Of a stretch of 43,009 nt of DNA, positions 6,809 to 15,432 are shown in pieces. The position numbers were made by a program, and so were the translations under genes. Source of the DNA: Fimbriimonadales bacterium (GTDB lineage: Bacteria; Armatimonadota; Fimbriimonadia; Fimbriimonadales; Fimbriimonadaceae); assembly GCA_026418055.1 (NCBI GenBank), contig JAOACB010000019.1, positions 1 through 43,009 on the forward strand. The letters run 5' to 3'. Position 1 is the stretch's first letter. Each line of letters starts with the position of its first letter. The notes below the pieces were generated by a model. The model was not told where the DNA came from. It saw only the letters and a list, made by a program, of their open reading frames with translations, and made no database searches.

Positions 6809-8511
6809 CACACCACCCCAGGGATCGGGTGCTCGAGCCTGGCCCAGAGCGAAAGGTCGATGTCGGGGAACGCGGCGTCCTTCTGGCGGCACTCCTCGAG
6901 GAACAGCGCGTCGTCGGAGGACACGGACCGGCCCATCGAGGCCAGGTCGGCGATCTCCGCCAGGCGCCAGAAGCGGTCCACATGGTCCTGGAAGCGCACC
7001 TCGGCGTAGTCGCGGGCGCTGAACGTGCTGATGAGGAACTGCCAGTCGGAGGCCTCGGCCAGCAGCAGCTCGCGGGCGGCCTGGCGCACCACCTCGTCGG
7101 CGGGGCCTCCGGCGTACTTGCGCGCCATGGAGCGCATCTTGGCCTCCATGGGATACAGCTTCTCCCAGGTCCAAACGTTGTCGGGGTTGATCCACACGTA
7201 GTGGTAGCCTCCCTCGCCCCACGAACCCTCGGGCAGGGTGATGGTGTGCCGGGGAGGCTCCTGGTCGAGCAGGTCGCCTCCGGTGACCGGCTGCAGGTCA
7301 GGATCGTGGTGCAGCCGCACGGCCAGCTCGTACAGGAACTCCGGCCCCTCGAACCACCAGTGTCCGAACAGCTCGGTGTCGTACATGGCCACCAGAGTTC
7401 CGGTGCGGTCGGCCAGCCCTCGGTAGTGGGCCAGCGTTCCCTTGAGGGTGTGGACCATGTCGTCGGCGTGGTTGCCGATGTTCTCGAACGCCCGCCATGG
7501 GTCGTAGGGCTGCTTGGCTCCCAGGTCCCTCTTGTTCTGGCTGATGCGCCAGTAGCGCAGCCTGCCGGGATACAGCTGCTTGTGGAACTCCAGGTAGTAC
7601 TCGTCGCCGGGGTAGCCCATGTCGCCGGACCACACCTTCACGGTGGTCTGCGGGTCGCGGGCCAGCACCACGACGCCGTTGGGCAGCGCGTAGTGCTCGT
7701 ACTCGCTGCGGTACTCGGGCGGCGGCGTGAAGAACTTGCTGCTGCGGGCGAACAGCTCGGCCAGCTGGGGGAACTTGGCGCCGTAGGTGCCCAGCGGCTG
7801 GCCGCCGCGGATCATGTGGCTGTCGACGAAGAAGTACTCGATGCCGTTCTCCCGCAGGTACTCCTCGACGCCCTTGCGCGGGAACGGCACCGCGTGCTCC
7901 CCCACCGGCGGCTTCCACTCGTAGCTGGGGCGGTACGCGCACTCGGGAAGCCAGATGCCGCGCGGCTGCCGGCCGAAGTGGCGCTTGTACGTGTCGACCC
8001 CCAGCTTCACCTGGGCCTGCACCGACTCGTCGGTGCCCAGCAGCGGCAGGTAGCCGTGGGTGGCGGCGCAGGTGATGATCTCGACGCACTCCTCGTCCTG
8101 GAAGTAGCGGAACGCCTCGACGATCGAGCGTCCCCACTGGTGCTTGAACTGCACGAGCGCGCGGGTGTAGTAGCGCTGCCAGAACGCCGCGAGCCCCTGC
8201 ATCCACAGCGGCCCCTCTCGCTCGAAGCGGCGCTGGTCTGCCAGGGCCACGTCGATCTTCTCCTGGCAGTAGCCCTCGAACTCGTCCTTGAACGTGGGGT
8301 CCTCGAGCTGCTCGGCCAGCACGGGGGTGACGTTGATGGTCCATCGCGGGCGGATGCCCTGGGTGTGCAGCCGGTCGAGGGCGTGCAGGATCGGCAGGTA
8401 GCACTCCGCGGCCGATTCGTTGATCCAGTCGGTGCCGTGCGGGGACTTGCCGTGCGACAGGACGTATGGCATGTGGGAGTGGAGGCACAGCAGCACGCGA
8501 CCGACCGGCAT
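6808..8511 (-). CDS. GH57 1,4-alpha-glucan branching enzyme
   Basis: A 567-aa cytoplasmic enzyme that makes alpha-1,6 branches in alpha-glucan. It begins LLCLHSHMPYVLSHGKSPHG, the conserved first GH57 region, then ATHGYLPLL (region 2), GIWLPECAY with nucleophile E190, VVVLARDPQTTVKVWSGDMGYPGD, and YDTELFGHWWFEGP with acid/base D378. The C-terminal helical domain (about 430-540), with WTWEKLYPMEAKM, is as in bacterial and archaeal GH57 branching enzymes, and the length matches. Upstream on the minus strand, CAGAATGAGCC directly precedes the ATG. It is coupled to the M48 gene. No GH13 glgB is in the window, so this may be the sole branching enzyme, which cannot be tested here. Confidence 0.9.
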   Translation of the reverse strand: MPVGRVLLCLHSHMPYVLSHGKSPHGTDWINESAAECYLPILHALDRLHTQGIRPRWTINVTPVLAEQLEDPTFKDEFEGYCQEKIDVALADQRRFEREGPLWMQGLAAFWQRYYTRALVQFKHQWGRSIVEAFRYFQDEECVEIITCAATHGYLPLLGTDESVQAQVKLGVDTYKRHFGRQPRGIWLPECAYRPSYEWKPPVGEHAVPFPRKGVEEYLRENGIEYFFVDSHMIRGGQPLGTYGAKFPQLAELFARSSKFFTPPPEYRSEYEHYALPNGVVVLARDPQTTVKVWSGDMGYPGDEYYLEFHKQLYPGRLRYWRISQNKRDLGAKQPYDPWRAFENIGNHADDMVHTLKGTLAHYRGLADRTGTLVAMYDTELFGHWWFEGPEFLYELAVRLHHDPDLQPVTGGDLLDQEPPRHTITLPEGSWGEGGYHYVWINPDNVWTWEKLYPMEAKMRSMARKYAGGPADEVVRQAARELLLAEASDWQFLISTFSARDYAEVRFQDHVDRFWRLAEIADLASMGRSVSSDDALFLEECRQKDAAFPDIDLSLWARLEHPIPGVV

Positions 8512-8603
8512 GGCTCATTCTGGCACGGCGGACCGCCAAACTCGGGATGCCGTGCGTCGGTTGCAGGGAGCTTCGTGGTATACAGCCTCGCGGATAGGAG
8601 AGG

Positions 8604-8625
8604 TCCGAGCTGGGGGAGGCTCGGA
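8604..8625 (+). promoter_or_regulatory. Leader hairpin before the symporter gene
   Basis: TCCGAGC (8604-8610) pairs perfectly with GCTCGGA (8619-8625) around an 8-nt loop rich in G. It sits between a TATACA -10 (8579-8584) and the Shine-Dalgarno GGAGG (8628-8632), so it lies in the 5' leader next to the ribosome-binding site. Confidence 0.4.
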
Positions 8626-8639
8626 GAGGAGGCTGGTTC

Positions 8640-10175
8640 GTGCCAACCAACTTCAACTGGCTGCTGGATGGAGGCATCGTGGGGCTCTACCTGCTCGTCA
8701 CGATGGTGGCCGGCGTCTGGGTCCGGCGCTACGTGGGCAAGGTGGAGCACTTCCTGGTCGCCGGCCGCGAGATGAACCTGTACCTGGGCATCGCGTCGCT
8801 GGCGGCCACCGAGTTCGGCATCGTCACGGCGATGTACACCGCCCAGGCGGGCTACACGAGGGGCTTCAGCGGCGCCGTGCCCGGCCTGTGCAACGCGCTG
8901 GCCATGTTCCTGGTCGGCTGGACCGGCTTCTGCATCAAGCCGTTGCGCGACGCTGGGGTGATCACCATCCCCGAGCTGTTCGAGCAGCGCTTCGGGCCTT
9001 TCGTGCGGTGGCTGGCGGGCGTGGTGATCGTGCTGGGCGGCCTGCTGAACATGGGCGTGTTCCTGCGCGTGGGCGGGCAGTTCCTGGTGGTGGCCACGGG
9101 CATGAACGTGCGCTACCTGGAGATCGCGATGACCACGCTGCTGGTTCTGGTGGCGGTGTACACGATCTTCGGCGGCATGCTGTCGGTGCTCGTCACCGAC
9201 TACCTGCAGTTCATCGTGATGAGCGTGGGCCTGCTGGTGGTCACCGTGCTGGTGCTGACGCAGGTGGGCTGGTTCGACATCGTGACCACCGTGCAGGGCC
9301 GCTACGACGCAGGGGCGTTCAACCCGTTCGCGAACCCCGATCTGGGCTGGGCGTTCGTGGTGTCGAACCTGATCACGAACACGGCCGCGGTGCTCACGTG
9401 GCAGACCGTCATCTCGCGCCTGCTCGCGGCCAAGGACACCGCCACCGGGCGCCGGATCTACACCGGCACGGCGTTCTTCTTCGTGTGCCGCTGGGTGCTG
9501 CCAGGCCTGTGGGGCATGGCCGCGCTGGTGATGGTCAAGCCCGAGACGCTCGACGGCATCGCCAGGCAGATGGGCGAGCAGAACGGCACGCTGTTCGCGA
9601 TGCCCGCCATGCTGGCGATGCTCGTGCCCAGCGGCATCATGGGCATCCTGGTGGCGGCGATGCTCGCCGCGGACATGTCCACCGACTCGTCCTACATGCT
9701 CACGTGGGGCAGCGTGATCTACAACGACATCCTGGCTCCGTTCCGACGGCGCGGCCGGTGGAGCGAGCGCAAGGGCCTGCTCGTCAACCGGTTCATCGTG
9801 GCCTGCATCGGGCTGTTCCTGCTGTTCTTCGGGCTGTGGTACAAGCTCGGCGGCAACCTGTGGGAGTACCTGCAGACCACCGGCACGATCTACCTCTCGA
9901 GCATGTCGGTGATGCTCATCGCCTGCTGCTACTGGAAGCGGGCCAACAACTGGGGCGCCGTCGCCGCGATCCTGGCCGGAGCGATCCTGCCGGTGACGGC
10001 GCTGACGCTGAACCTGTTCGTCAAGGTTCGCGTGGGAGGCCAGGAGGTCGGCTGGACCACCGCCACGATCGGCGACGCCTGGGTGAACATCGGCACGTAC
10101 GTCGTGGTGGCGCTGGCCATGGTGATCGGATCGCTGCTCAAGCCGCAATCCAAGGCGGAGGCCGCCGCAGCGTAG
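8640..10175 (+). CDS. Sodium:solute symporter family protein
   Basis: A 511-aa inner-membrane transporter of the SSF/SSS family. About 13 hydrophobic helices are visible, starting at GGIVGLYLLVTMVAGVWV. The family's EHFLVAGREMNLYLGIASLAAT block is at 40-60, where a Ser/Ala/Gly-rich broken TM1 forms the Na+ and substrate site, and YTIFGGMLSVLVTDYLQFIVM is the conserved TM5 region. The substrate (sugar, pantothenate, proline or other) cannot be told. The start is GTG, with GGAGG 7 nt upstream and a leader hairpin. A 53-aa membrane protein follows 11 nt after the stop and probably belongs to the same transporter. Confidence 0.9.
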   Translation: MPTNFNWLLDGGIVGLYLLVTMVAGVWVRRYVGKVEHFLVAGREMNLYLGIASLAATEFGIVTAMYTAQAGYTRGFSGAVPGLCNALAMFLVGWTGFCIKPLRDAGVITIPELFEQRFGPFVRWLAGVVIVLGGLLNMGVFLRVGGQFLVVATGMNVRYLEIAMTTLLVLVAVYTIFGGMLSVLVTDYLQFIVMSVGLLVVTVLVLTQVGWFDIVTTVQGRYDAGAFNPFANPDLGWAFVVSNLITNTAAVLTWQTVISRLLAAKDTATGRRIYTGTAFFFVCRWVLPGLWGMAALVMVKPETLDGIARQMGEQNGTLFAMPAMLAMLVPSGIMGILVAAMLAADMSTDSSYMLTWGSVIYNDILAPFRRRGRWSERKGLLVNRFIVACIGLFLLFFGLWYKLGGNLWEYLQTTGTIYLSSMSVMLIACCYWKRANNWGAVAAILAGAILPVTALTLNLFVKVRVGGQEVGWTTATIGDAWVNIGTYVVVALAMVIGSLLKPQSKAEAAAA

Positions 10176-10186
10176 GGAGCGAAGCG

Positions 10187-10348
10187 ATGGAGGGACTGCA
10201 CTTTCTTTGGCTGGGCGTGACGGCCCTGTGCCTGCTGTGGTACGGAACCATCACGCTGTACGTGGCGGTGCGCGGAGGCAGGGACATCGGCCAGATGCTG
10301 AGGAACCTCTCGAAGCTGAACGGGCCGCGGGAACCGGAGGGGCGCTAG
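10187..10348 (+). CDS. Small single-helix membrane protein next to the symporter
   Basis: A 53-aa protein with one hydrophobic helix (about residues 5-27, LHFLWLGVTALCLLWYG then TITLYVAVRGG) and a basic, polar tail. GGGAG lies about 9 nt before its ATG. SSF carriers are sometimes paired with short membrane proteins (for example PanF with YhdT), and position and length suggest the same here; this is inference. The TAG stop overlaps the convergent ribE stop, which shares bases 10346-10347. Confidence 0.7.
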   Translation: MEGLHFLWLGVTALCLLWYGTITLYVAVRGGRDIGQMLRNLSKLNGPREPEGR

Positions 10349-10956
10349 GCGCCGCGATCCGACTGCAGCCTCTCGAGGAACGGCTTCGCGAGCTTCTCCA
10401 GGTACTTCGCGATCACGTCGAACTCGAGGTTCACCAGGTCGCCCGGCTGCGCGGCACGGAAGTTGGTCACCTCGAACGTGTGCGGAATGACCCACACGTC
10501 GAACGCCCCGTCCCGCGGCTCGACGACCGTGAGGCTGATGCCGTCCACGCACACCGAGCCCTTGTCGATCAGGTAGCGGTCGTACTCGGGCGGAGCCTGG
10601 AAGCGGAAGATCCAAGCCAGATCGGTCTTCCGGATGGACACGATCTCCCCGGTGGCGTCCACGTGGCCCTGCACGATGTGCCCGCCGAACCGGTCGCCCT
10701 CGCCCATGGCGCGCTCCAGGTTCGCCAGAGCCCCCGGCTCAGCCCTCTGGAACGACGTGCGGCGGATGGTCTCCTCGCTCAGGTCGAAGCGCAGCCCGTC
10801 GCTCGCGTCGACCACCGTGAGGCAGCAGCCGTTGACGGCGACGCTCTCCCCCACCGCCCATGGGGCGCCGCCCGGCACCGAAACCGGATCCAGGATCAGC
10901 ACGCCGCTCTGCAGAGACCGCACGACCCCGGTGGTTTGGACGATGCCCGTGAACAT
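10345..10956 (-). CDS. ribE: Riboflavin synthase, alpha subunit
   Basis: A 203-aa cytoplasmic enzyme that dismutates two 6,7-dimethyl-8-ribityllumazine to riboflavin and a pyrimidine product. It starts with the invariant MFTGIVQTTG and has two lumazine-binding barrels: SVAVNGCCLTVVD with LSEETIRRTSF in the first half, and GSVCVDGISLTVVEP with IPHTFEVTNF in the second. HIVQGHVDATG lies at the junction. The length is standard. It lies 16 nt downstream of secG on the same strand, so the two are probably co-transcribed. No FMN riboswitch is seen upstream. ribBA, ribD and ribH are not in the window. Confidence 0.95.
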   Translation of the reverse strand: MFTGIVQTTGVVRSLQSGVLILDPVSVPGGAPWAVGESVAVNGCCLTVVDASDGLRFDLSEETIRRTSFQRAEPGALANLERAMGEGDRFGGHIVQGHVDATGEIVSIRKTDLAWIFRFQAPPEYDRYLIDKGSVCVDGISLTVVEPRDGAFDVWVIPHTFEVTNFRAAQPGDLVNLEFDVIAKYLEKLAKPFLERLQSDRGA

Positions 10957-10972
10957 GGCGTTCGACGGCGCC

Positions 10973-11221
10973 TCAGTTGAAGGCGTCCGGGGCGCGCTGG
11001 GCGATCACGTCCATCGCCAGCATGATGAGCAGGAACGCTCCGCCCAGGATCAGCACCAGGCGGGACATGTAGTCGTCGAAGCTGGCCTTGCCCTTGAACG
11101 TCGTGCGCACCCCCGAGCCGCCCGACATGGCGTCGCCCTTGCCGGTCAGGAACACGAGCCCGGAGAAGAGGACGGCGACGATCACGCCGAGCACCAACAG
11201 GATCTGATACAGCGCGTGCAC
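10973..11221 (-). CDS. secG: Preprotein translocase subunit SecG
   Basis: An 82-aa inner-membrane subunit of SecYEG. Two hydrophobic helices (about 5-25, LLVLGVIVAVLFSGLVFLTG, and 57-77, LVLILGGAFLLIMLAMDVIA) flank the conserved GKGDAMSGGSG loop. Start: GTG at 11221 is chosen over GTG at 11242. The minus-strand TATAGT (11246 to 11241) is a good -10 that would overlap the 11242 codon, whereas CGGGAG (11233 to 11228) lies 6 nt before 11221. It is the first gene of a secG-ribE unit. Divergent to the exported beta-helix protein. Confidence 0.92.
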   Translation of the reverse strand: MHALYQILLVLGVIVAVLFSGLVFLTGKGDAMSGGSGVRTTFKGKASFDDYMSRLVLILGGAFLLIMLAMDVIAQRAPDAFN

Positions 11222-11240
11222 GGAGAACTCCCGAAAGGCC

Positions 11241-11246
11241 ACTATA
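11241..11246 (-). promoter_or_regulatory. -10 element TATAGT of secG-ribE
   Basis: On the minus strand GGGGTATAGTGG contains TATAGT. The transcript would begin about 12 nt before the CGGGAG ribosome-binding site and the GTG at 11221. Confidence 0.55.
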
Positions 11247-11397
11247 CCCCGTGCGGCCCGAAGGCGCCGGAACCTTCCGCGGGTCCCGGTCGTCCAACGG
11301 AGTCAATGCTACGGAATCGATAGCGACCCCGCAAGACTCGCAGGGGTCGGGACGGGCCAGCGAAGGAACAACTCCAGCGGCATCGAGGGAACGACCT

Positions 11398-13032
11398 ATG
11401 CTGCTTCGACTCTTCCGACACACGTTTCTCGCCTGTTCGGTCGCCTGCGCGGGGGGCGCGCTCGCGGCGGACGACGCCGTCTGGATCAACGCCGAGATCC
11501 GAGCCGCCATCGCTCGGGGCGACAAGGCCTACCGTCTTCCGGCAGGAACGTTCGAGCTGGAATCGACGATCGTCATCCCGCCCGGCACGCGGAACTTCGC
11601 TCTGATCGGAGCCGGGTCCGACCAGACCATCCTGCGGACGCCCAGCGTCAAGCTGTCGCACGCCGTGCGCGTGGGGTTCGTGCCGGTGCTGTTCAACAAC
11701 TGGGGCATCGCCAACCGGAGGCAGATTCCGGTGATGACCGTCAGCGAGGGCTCCAACCGCATCCAGCTGCCGCGCACGTCGCCCGCCGTCGAGCCCGGCC
11801 TGTACGTTCTGTGGGACGAGCACCGGATCCAGGGAGTCAAGCCTCCGTACAACTCGGTGCTCAACCGCGCGGAGATCGTGCGCGTGGCGTCGTTCGACGA
11901 GGCGACGTGGCAGGCCAGGCTCGACGCTCCGGTGGGCCGGGAGTACACCGTGAGCCCGAAGCTGGCCGACGTGCGGGACGCCGTCTGCGAGAACATCGAG
12001 GTTTCGGGCCTGCAGCTGCAGGGCTCCCTGGGGGACACGGCCACGAACGGCATCGTGTCCGCGGGCCTCACCGAGGGTCTCGTTCTCGCCGACCTGAAGG
12101 TGCGCGGGTACTGGAGCGACGCCGTGACCGTGAACACCGTGCGCAACGCGCGCCTCGAGCGCCTCGACGTCGAGGGCGCCGTCGGCTCCGGCGCGGGCGC
12201 GGGCTACGGCGTCAGCATCTACCGATCGCGCTTCGTCGTCGTGCGCGGCAGCCGCGCGCACAACTTCAACCCCAACTCGGGGTTCATCGTGCACAGCGGC
12301 TCCACCGACGTCGTGATCCGCGACAGCGTGTGCGAGGAGTCCGCCAAGTTCGACACCCACGGCTACGACGACCGGCGCATCCTGTTCGAGAACTGCTCGG
12401 GCGGCACGATGGGCATCGGGAACGTCGCCTGGCTGGGAGGGGCGCGCCACGTGGCGCTGCGCAACTGCACCCACGCCAGCATCTGGATCGGCCCGAACGT
12501 GGTCGGCGTGCGCGCCACGGACAGCCGGTTCGGACGGGTGACGCTCGCCAGCGTGCCTCCCCAGGAGAACGGCAACCCCCGCTCGGGAAGGCCGGACGCG
12601 ATCGCGTTCGTGAACTGCGACATCGTCGGTTCGGGCACGACGATCCTGAGCGACAGCTCGGACGGCGGATGGGTGACCTTCCTGTACTGCCGCATCGCGA
12701 ACACCCGGACCGACTGGGGCCACGTGGCGCTGCTGGAGAAGTACAACGGCCAGATGGCGTTCTACAACTGCGAGATCCGCACCGCCAACAGCCGCACGCC
12801 GATCTTGCTGGCCAGCCCGAAGCCTTCGATGCGGCTGATCCTGCGCAACTGCGTCGTGTCGAGCGAGCGCAACGCCGCCCAGGCGGTGTCGGTCGACCCG
12901 GCCTTCGAGGGCACGTACGAGATGGTCGGCAACCTGTTCCGCTCGTACGCGCCCCGGGGATTCCACTCCGACGTGCAGACGCGGTCGGGCTGCCTGGTGC
13001 AGAACAACCGCGTGGAGACGCTGAGCCGGTGA
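11398..13032 (+). CDS. Exported right-handed parallel beta-helix protein
   Basis: A 544-aa secreted protein. The signal peptide is LLRLFRHTFLACSVACAGGALAA, with AxA-type cleavage before DDAVW. The mature part begins with the pectate-lyase-like entry segment (GDKAYRLPAGTFELESTIVIPPGT, LIGAGSDQTILRTPS) and continues as short strands separated by turns, for example VSGLQLQG, LVLADLKVRG, ARLERLDVEG, VVVRGSRAHNF, VVIRDSVCEES, ILFENCSGG and ARHVALRNCT. This is the coil pattern of polysaccharide lyases and epimerases. No catalytic set could be assigned. An in-frame ATG at 11251 is rejected because the signal peptide begins at 11398. A 15-bp hairpin follows. Substrate unknown; probably glycan-related. 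Confidence 0.82.
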   Translation: MLLRLFRHTFLACSVACAGGALAADDAVWINAEIRAAIARGDKAYRLPAGTFELESTIVIPPGTRNFALIGAGSDQTILRTPSVKLSHAVRVGFVPVLFNNWGIANRRQIPVMTVSEGSNRIQLPRTSPAVEPGLYVLWDEHRIQGVKPPYNSVLNRAEIVRVASFDEATWQARLDAPVGREYTVSPKLADVRDAVCENIEVSGLQLQGSLGDTATNGIVSAGLTEGLVLADLKVRGYWSDAVTVNTVRNARLERLDVEGAVGSGAGAGYGVSIYRSRFVVVRGSRAHNFNPNSGFIVHSGSTDVVIRDSVCEESAKFDTHGYDDRRILFENCSGGTMGIGNVAWLGGARHVALRNCTHASIWIGPNVVGVRATDSRFGRVTLASVPPQENGNPRSGRPDAIAFVNCDIVGSGTTILSDSSDGGWVTFLYCRIANTRTDWGHVALLEKYNGQMAFYNCEIRTANSRTPILLASPKPSMRLILRNCVVSSERNAAQAVSVDPAFEGTYEMVGNLFRSYAPRGFHSDVQTRSGCLVQNNRVETLSR

Positions 13033-13036
13033 CGGC

Positions 13037-13074
13037 GGCGCTCCGGGCCCGCCCTCCGTCGGGCCCGGAGCGCC
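13037..13074 (+). terminator. Strong 15-bp terminator hairpin
   Basis: Bases 13037-13051 pair perfectly with 13060-13074 around loop CCCTCCGT. It starts 5 nt after the beta-helix stop. There is no T tract, as with other hairpins in this window. Confidence 0.75.
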
Positions 13075-13100
13075 CGTTCCGACCGCCGCCAACCCGCTGG

Positions 13101-13106
13101 TAGACT
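13101..13106 (+). promoter_or_regulatory. -10 element TAGACT of the glycosyltransferase gene
   Basis: GGTAGACTG with TAGACT ending 10 nt before the ATG at 13117; it follows the terminator of the previous gene. Confidence 0.45.
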
Positions 13107-13116
13107 GCGCGCTCCC

Positions 13117-14193
13117 ATGAGGGTGCTGGCTTTGTTCTTCGGAGGGGGCGCTGGCGGCGACGCGCGAGTGTGCCTCGACCTCGCCGAAGCCTGGGCCCGC
13201 ATGGGGCACGAGGTGACCGTCGCGGCCCGGGCGACCCGCGCTTCCGAGACGATGCGTCGCCGGGCCGAGAAGGCGGGCCTGCCGATGACGACCTACCGCG
13301 CGCTGCGGGAGTTCCTGCGGAACCAACGCCGAGCCGGCGCGCGCTACGACGCGGCTTTCCTGCACGTCGCCGGGGAGGTGCCAGCGCTGGGATCTCAGGT
13401 GCTTCCGCTGGTCCGCTCCCGGCTCGCCGCCAAGCACGCGGGGGTGTTCCACGGCGCCGCTCCGCTCTCCAGCCTGGGTCTGGGGCCGTGGCGCCGCCTG
13501 CTCGTTCGCGTCGCCGTGGGCCTGCTGGATTCGGCAGCCGTGCCCTCCCGGCACAAGGTGGGGGAATGGCGCGAGCTGTTCGGCCCCGACGTGCGGATCC
13601 GCGCGATCGCGAACCCCGTCCAGCCGATCGAGCCCGGCGAGCCGTCCGAGGCCAGGCGGCGGCTGGGCTTGGACGAGGACCTGCGCTGGTTGGCGTTCGT
13701 GGGGCTCTTCCGCGCGGAGAAGGGAGCCCTGGAGGCCGTGCGCGCGGCCGCGCTGCTGCGATCCGAGGGCGTGGGCCTCGCCCTGGCCGGGGACGGCCCC
13801 GAGCGGGAGCCGTGCGAACGGCTGGCGAGCTCCCTGCAGGCCCCCTGCCGCTTCCTCGGCTACCTCGAGGACCCCTCCGACCTGTACCGGGGGGCGGACG
13901 CCTTCGTGTTCCCCTCCCGGTGGGAGAGCTTCGGTCTGTCGCTGATGCAGGCCGCGGGCCTCGGGCTGCCGATCGCCGCCAGCGACCTGCCGATCGTGCG
14001 CGACGAGCTGGATTTCCCCGGCGCCGTGTTCCGGTTCCCGCCGGGAGACGCCGAGGCCATGGCCGAGGCGCTGCGCCGCGCTCTGCGCGAGAGCGATCCC
14101 GCCTCGCTCGCGGCGATGCGGCAGGCGACGCTCGAGCTGACGCTGCCCGAGCGCGCGGCCCGCCGGCACCTCATGGCGCTCGGGGCAGAATAG
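13117..14193 (+). CDS. GT4-like glycosyltransferase (GT-B fold)
   Basis: A 358-aa enzyme moving a sugar from a nucleotide donor to an unknown acceptor at the cytoplasmic membrane face. The N-terminal domain begins VLALFFGGGAGGDARVCLDLAEAW, a nucleotide-free Rossmann half with a Gly-rich loop. The C-terminal half has LRWLAFVGLFRAEKGALEAV, LALAGDGPEREPCERL, FLGYLEDPSDLYRGADAFVFPSRWESFGLSLMQAAGLGLPIAASDLP, with the E-x7-E (WESFGLSLMQA) and P-S-x-W/E features of GT4. A Gln stands where the second Glu often is. The stop is followed after 3 nt by cinA. Possible roles are in cell-envelope or exopolysaccharide assembly. Confidence 0.85.
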   Translation: MRVLALFFGGGAGGDARVCLDLAEAWARMGHEVTVAARATRASETMRRRAEKAGLPMTTYRALREFLRNQRRAGARYDAAFLHVAGEVPALGSQVLPLVRSRLAAKHAGVFHGAAPLSSLGLGPWRRLLVRVAVGLLDSAAVPSRHKVGEWRELFGPDVRIRAIANPVQPIEPGEPSEARRRLGLDEDLRWLAFVGLFRAEKGALEAVRAAALLRSEGVGLALAGDGPEREPCERLASSLQAPCRFLGYLEDPSDLYRGADAFVFPSRWESFGLSLMQAAGLGLPIAASDLPIVRDELDFPGAVFRFPPGDAEAMAEALRRALRESDPASLAAMRQATLELTLPERAARRHLMALGAE

Positions 14194-14196
14194 GCC

Positions 14197-15432
14197 ATGG
14201 TCGCCGAGATCGTGAGCGTGGGAACCGAGATCCTCCTGGGGCAGATCGCCGACACCAACGCCCAGCGGATCGGCCAGCTGCTGCCCGAGTTCGGCATCGC
14301 GCACCGCTTCCGCCAAACGGTCGGGGACAACCTGGAGCGGCTGACCGAAGCGCTGCGCCTCGCGCTGTCCCGCTCGGACATCGTGTTCACCATCGGCGGC
14401 CTGGGACCGACCGAGGACGACCTGACCCGGGAGGGCATCGCCAAGGCCCTGAACGACGAGCTGATCCACGACCCGGCGATCGAGGAGCACCTGCGCGACC
14501 TGTTCCGCCATCGGCCCGAGGCGTGGGTCGGCTCCCAGCTGCGGCAGGCGATGCGCCCGCGGTGCTCGACGCCGCTCCCGAACCCGAACGGCACCGCGCC
14601 GGGGCTGATCTGCGAGAAGGACGGCAAGGTGGTCATCGCCCTGCCGGGACCCAAGGGCGAGTTCGGCCCCATGCTCGACGGACCGGTGCGCGAGCACCTG
14701 TCGAGGCTGGCGCAGGGGGGAGCGATCGCCTCGCGCCTGCTGAGGGTTTGCGGCATCGGCGAGGCGGCTGTCGAGGACCGGATCCGGCAGCTCGTCGCCG
14801 GGACCAACCCCACCGTGGCCCCCTACGCCAAGGCGGGCGAGGTGCACCTGCGGATCACCGCCCAGGCCAAGACCCGGGAGGAGGCCGAGGCGATGCTGGA
14901 GCCCGTGGCCAGGCAGATCCGAGCGGCCTTCGGGTCGGCGCTGTACGCGGAGGGCGACCGCACGCTGGAGGAGGTGGTGCTGGAGCTTCTGCGGGAGCGC
15001 CGGTGCACCCTCGCGCTCGCCGAGAGCTGCACCGGCGGCGGGCTGGGGTTCCGCCTGACGTCGGTGCCCGGCAGCTCGGACGTGCTCCTAGGCGGCGTGG
15101 TTTCGTACTCCAACGACGCGAAGCGCTCCCTGCTCGGGGTGCCCGAGGAGGTTCTGCAGCGGCACGGAGCCGTCTCGGCCGAGTGCGCCGAGGCGATGGC
15201 CGAGGGCGCGGCGCGCGCGCTGGGCGCGGACTGGGCGGTGTCGGTCACGGGCATCGCGGGTCCCGGCGGAGCCACGCCCGACAAGCCCGTCGGGACCGTT
15301 TGGATCGGCACGTTCGGACCGGGAGGCGCCCGCTCGGCGAGGTTCCTGTTCCGGCAGGGTAGGCAGGGCGTGCGCGAGCGTTCGATCCAGCAGGCCTTGA
15401 TCCTGCTGCGCGAGAGGCTGCTGGAGGCTTAG
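14197..15432 (+). CDS. cinA: CinA: competence/damage-inducible protein, NMN deamidase domain
   Basis: A 411-aa two-domain protein. The N-terminal MoCF-binding domain (about 1-170) begins AEIVSVGTEILLGQIADTNA and has FTIGGLGPTEDDLTREGIA; in the family it acts as ADP-ribose pyrophosphatase. The C-terminal PncC-type domain (about 260-405) has LALAESCTGGGLGFRLTSVPG and VSVTGIAGPGGATPDKPVGT, typical of NMN deamidase in pyridine-nucleotide salvage. Length is typical. It starts 3 nt after the GT4 stop, so it may be co-transcribed; CAGAATAGGCC immediately before the ATG could also be a weak -10. Its stop overlaps the convergent fabD stop by 4 nt. Confidence 0.93.
   Translation: MVAEIVSVGTEILLGQIADTNAQRIGQLLPEFGIAHRFRQTVGDNLERLTEALRLALSRSDIVFTIGGLGPTEDDLTREGIAKALNDELIHDPAIEEHLRDLFRHRPEAWVGSQLRQAMRPRCSTPLPNPNGTAPGLICEKDGKVVIALPGPKGEFGPMLDGPVREHLSRLAQGGAIASRLLRVCGIGEAAVEDRIRQLVAGTNPTVAPYAKAGEVHLRITAQAKTREEAEAMLEPVARQIRAAFGSALYAEGDRTLEEVVLELLRERRCTLALAESCTGGGLGFRLTSVPGSSDVLLGGVVSYSNDAKRSLLGVPEEVLQRHGAVSAECAEAMAEGAARALGADWAVSVTGIAGPGGATPDKPVGTVWIGTFGPGGARSARFLFRQGRQGVRERSIQQALILLRERLLEA

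Noticed and set aside
8584-8634. AGCCTC/GAGGCT outer stem hiding the symporter ribosome-binding site.
   Set aside because: The left arm lies between the -10 and the expected transcription start, so it would mostly not be in the mRNA. Only the inner hairpin is kept as a feature.
11222-11242. secG starting at GTG 11242.
   Set aside because: That codon lies inside a good minus-strand -10 (TATAGT); GTG at 11221 has a ribosome-binding site at the right distance.
11242-14847. A 1201-aa open frame on the minus strand.
   Set aside because: It is antisense to the beta-helix, GT4 and cinA genes, which all show family motifs. Its composition (His, Gln, Arg, Ala, Gly runs) is that of a shadow frame in GC-rich DNA.
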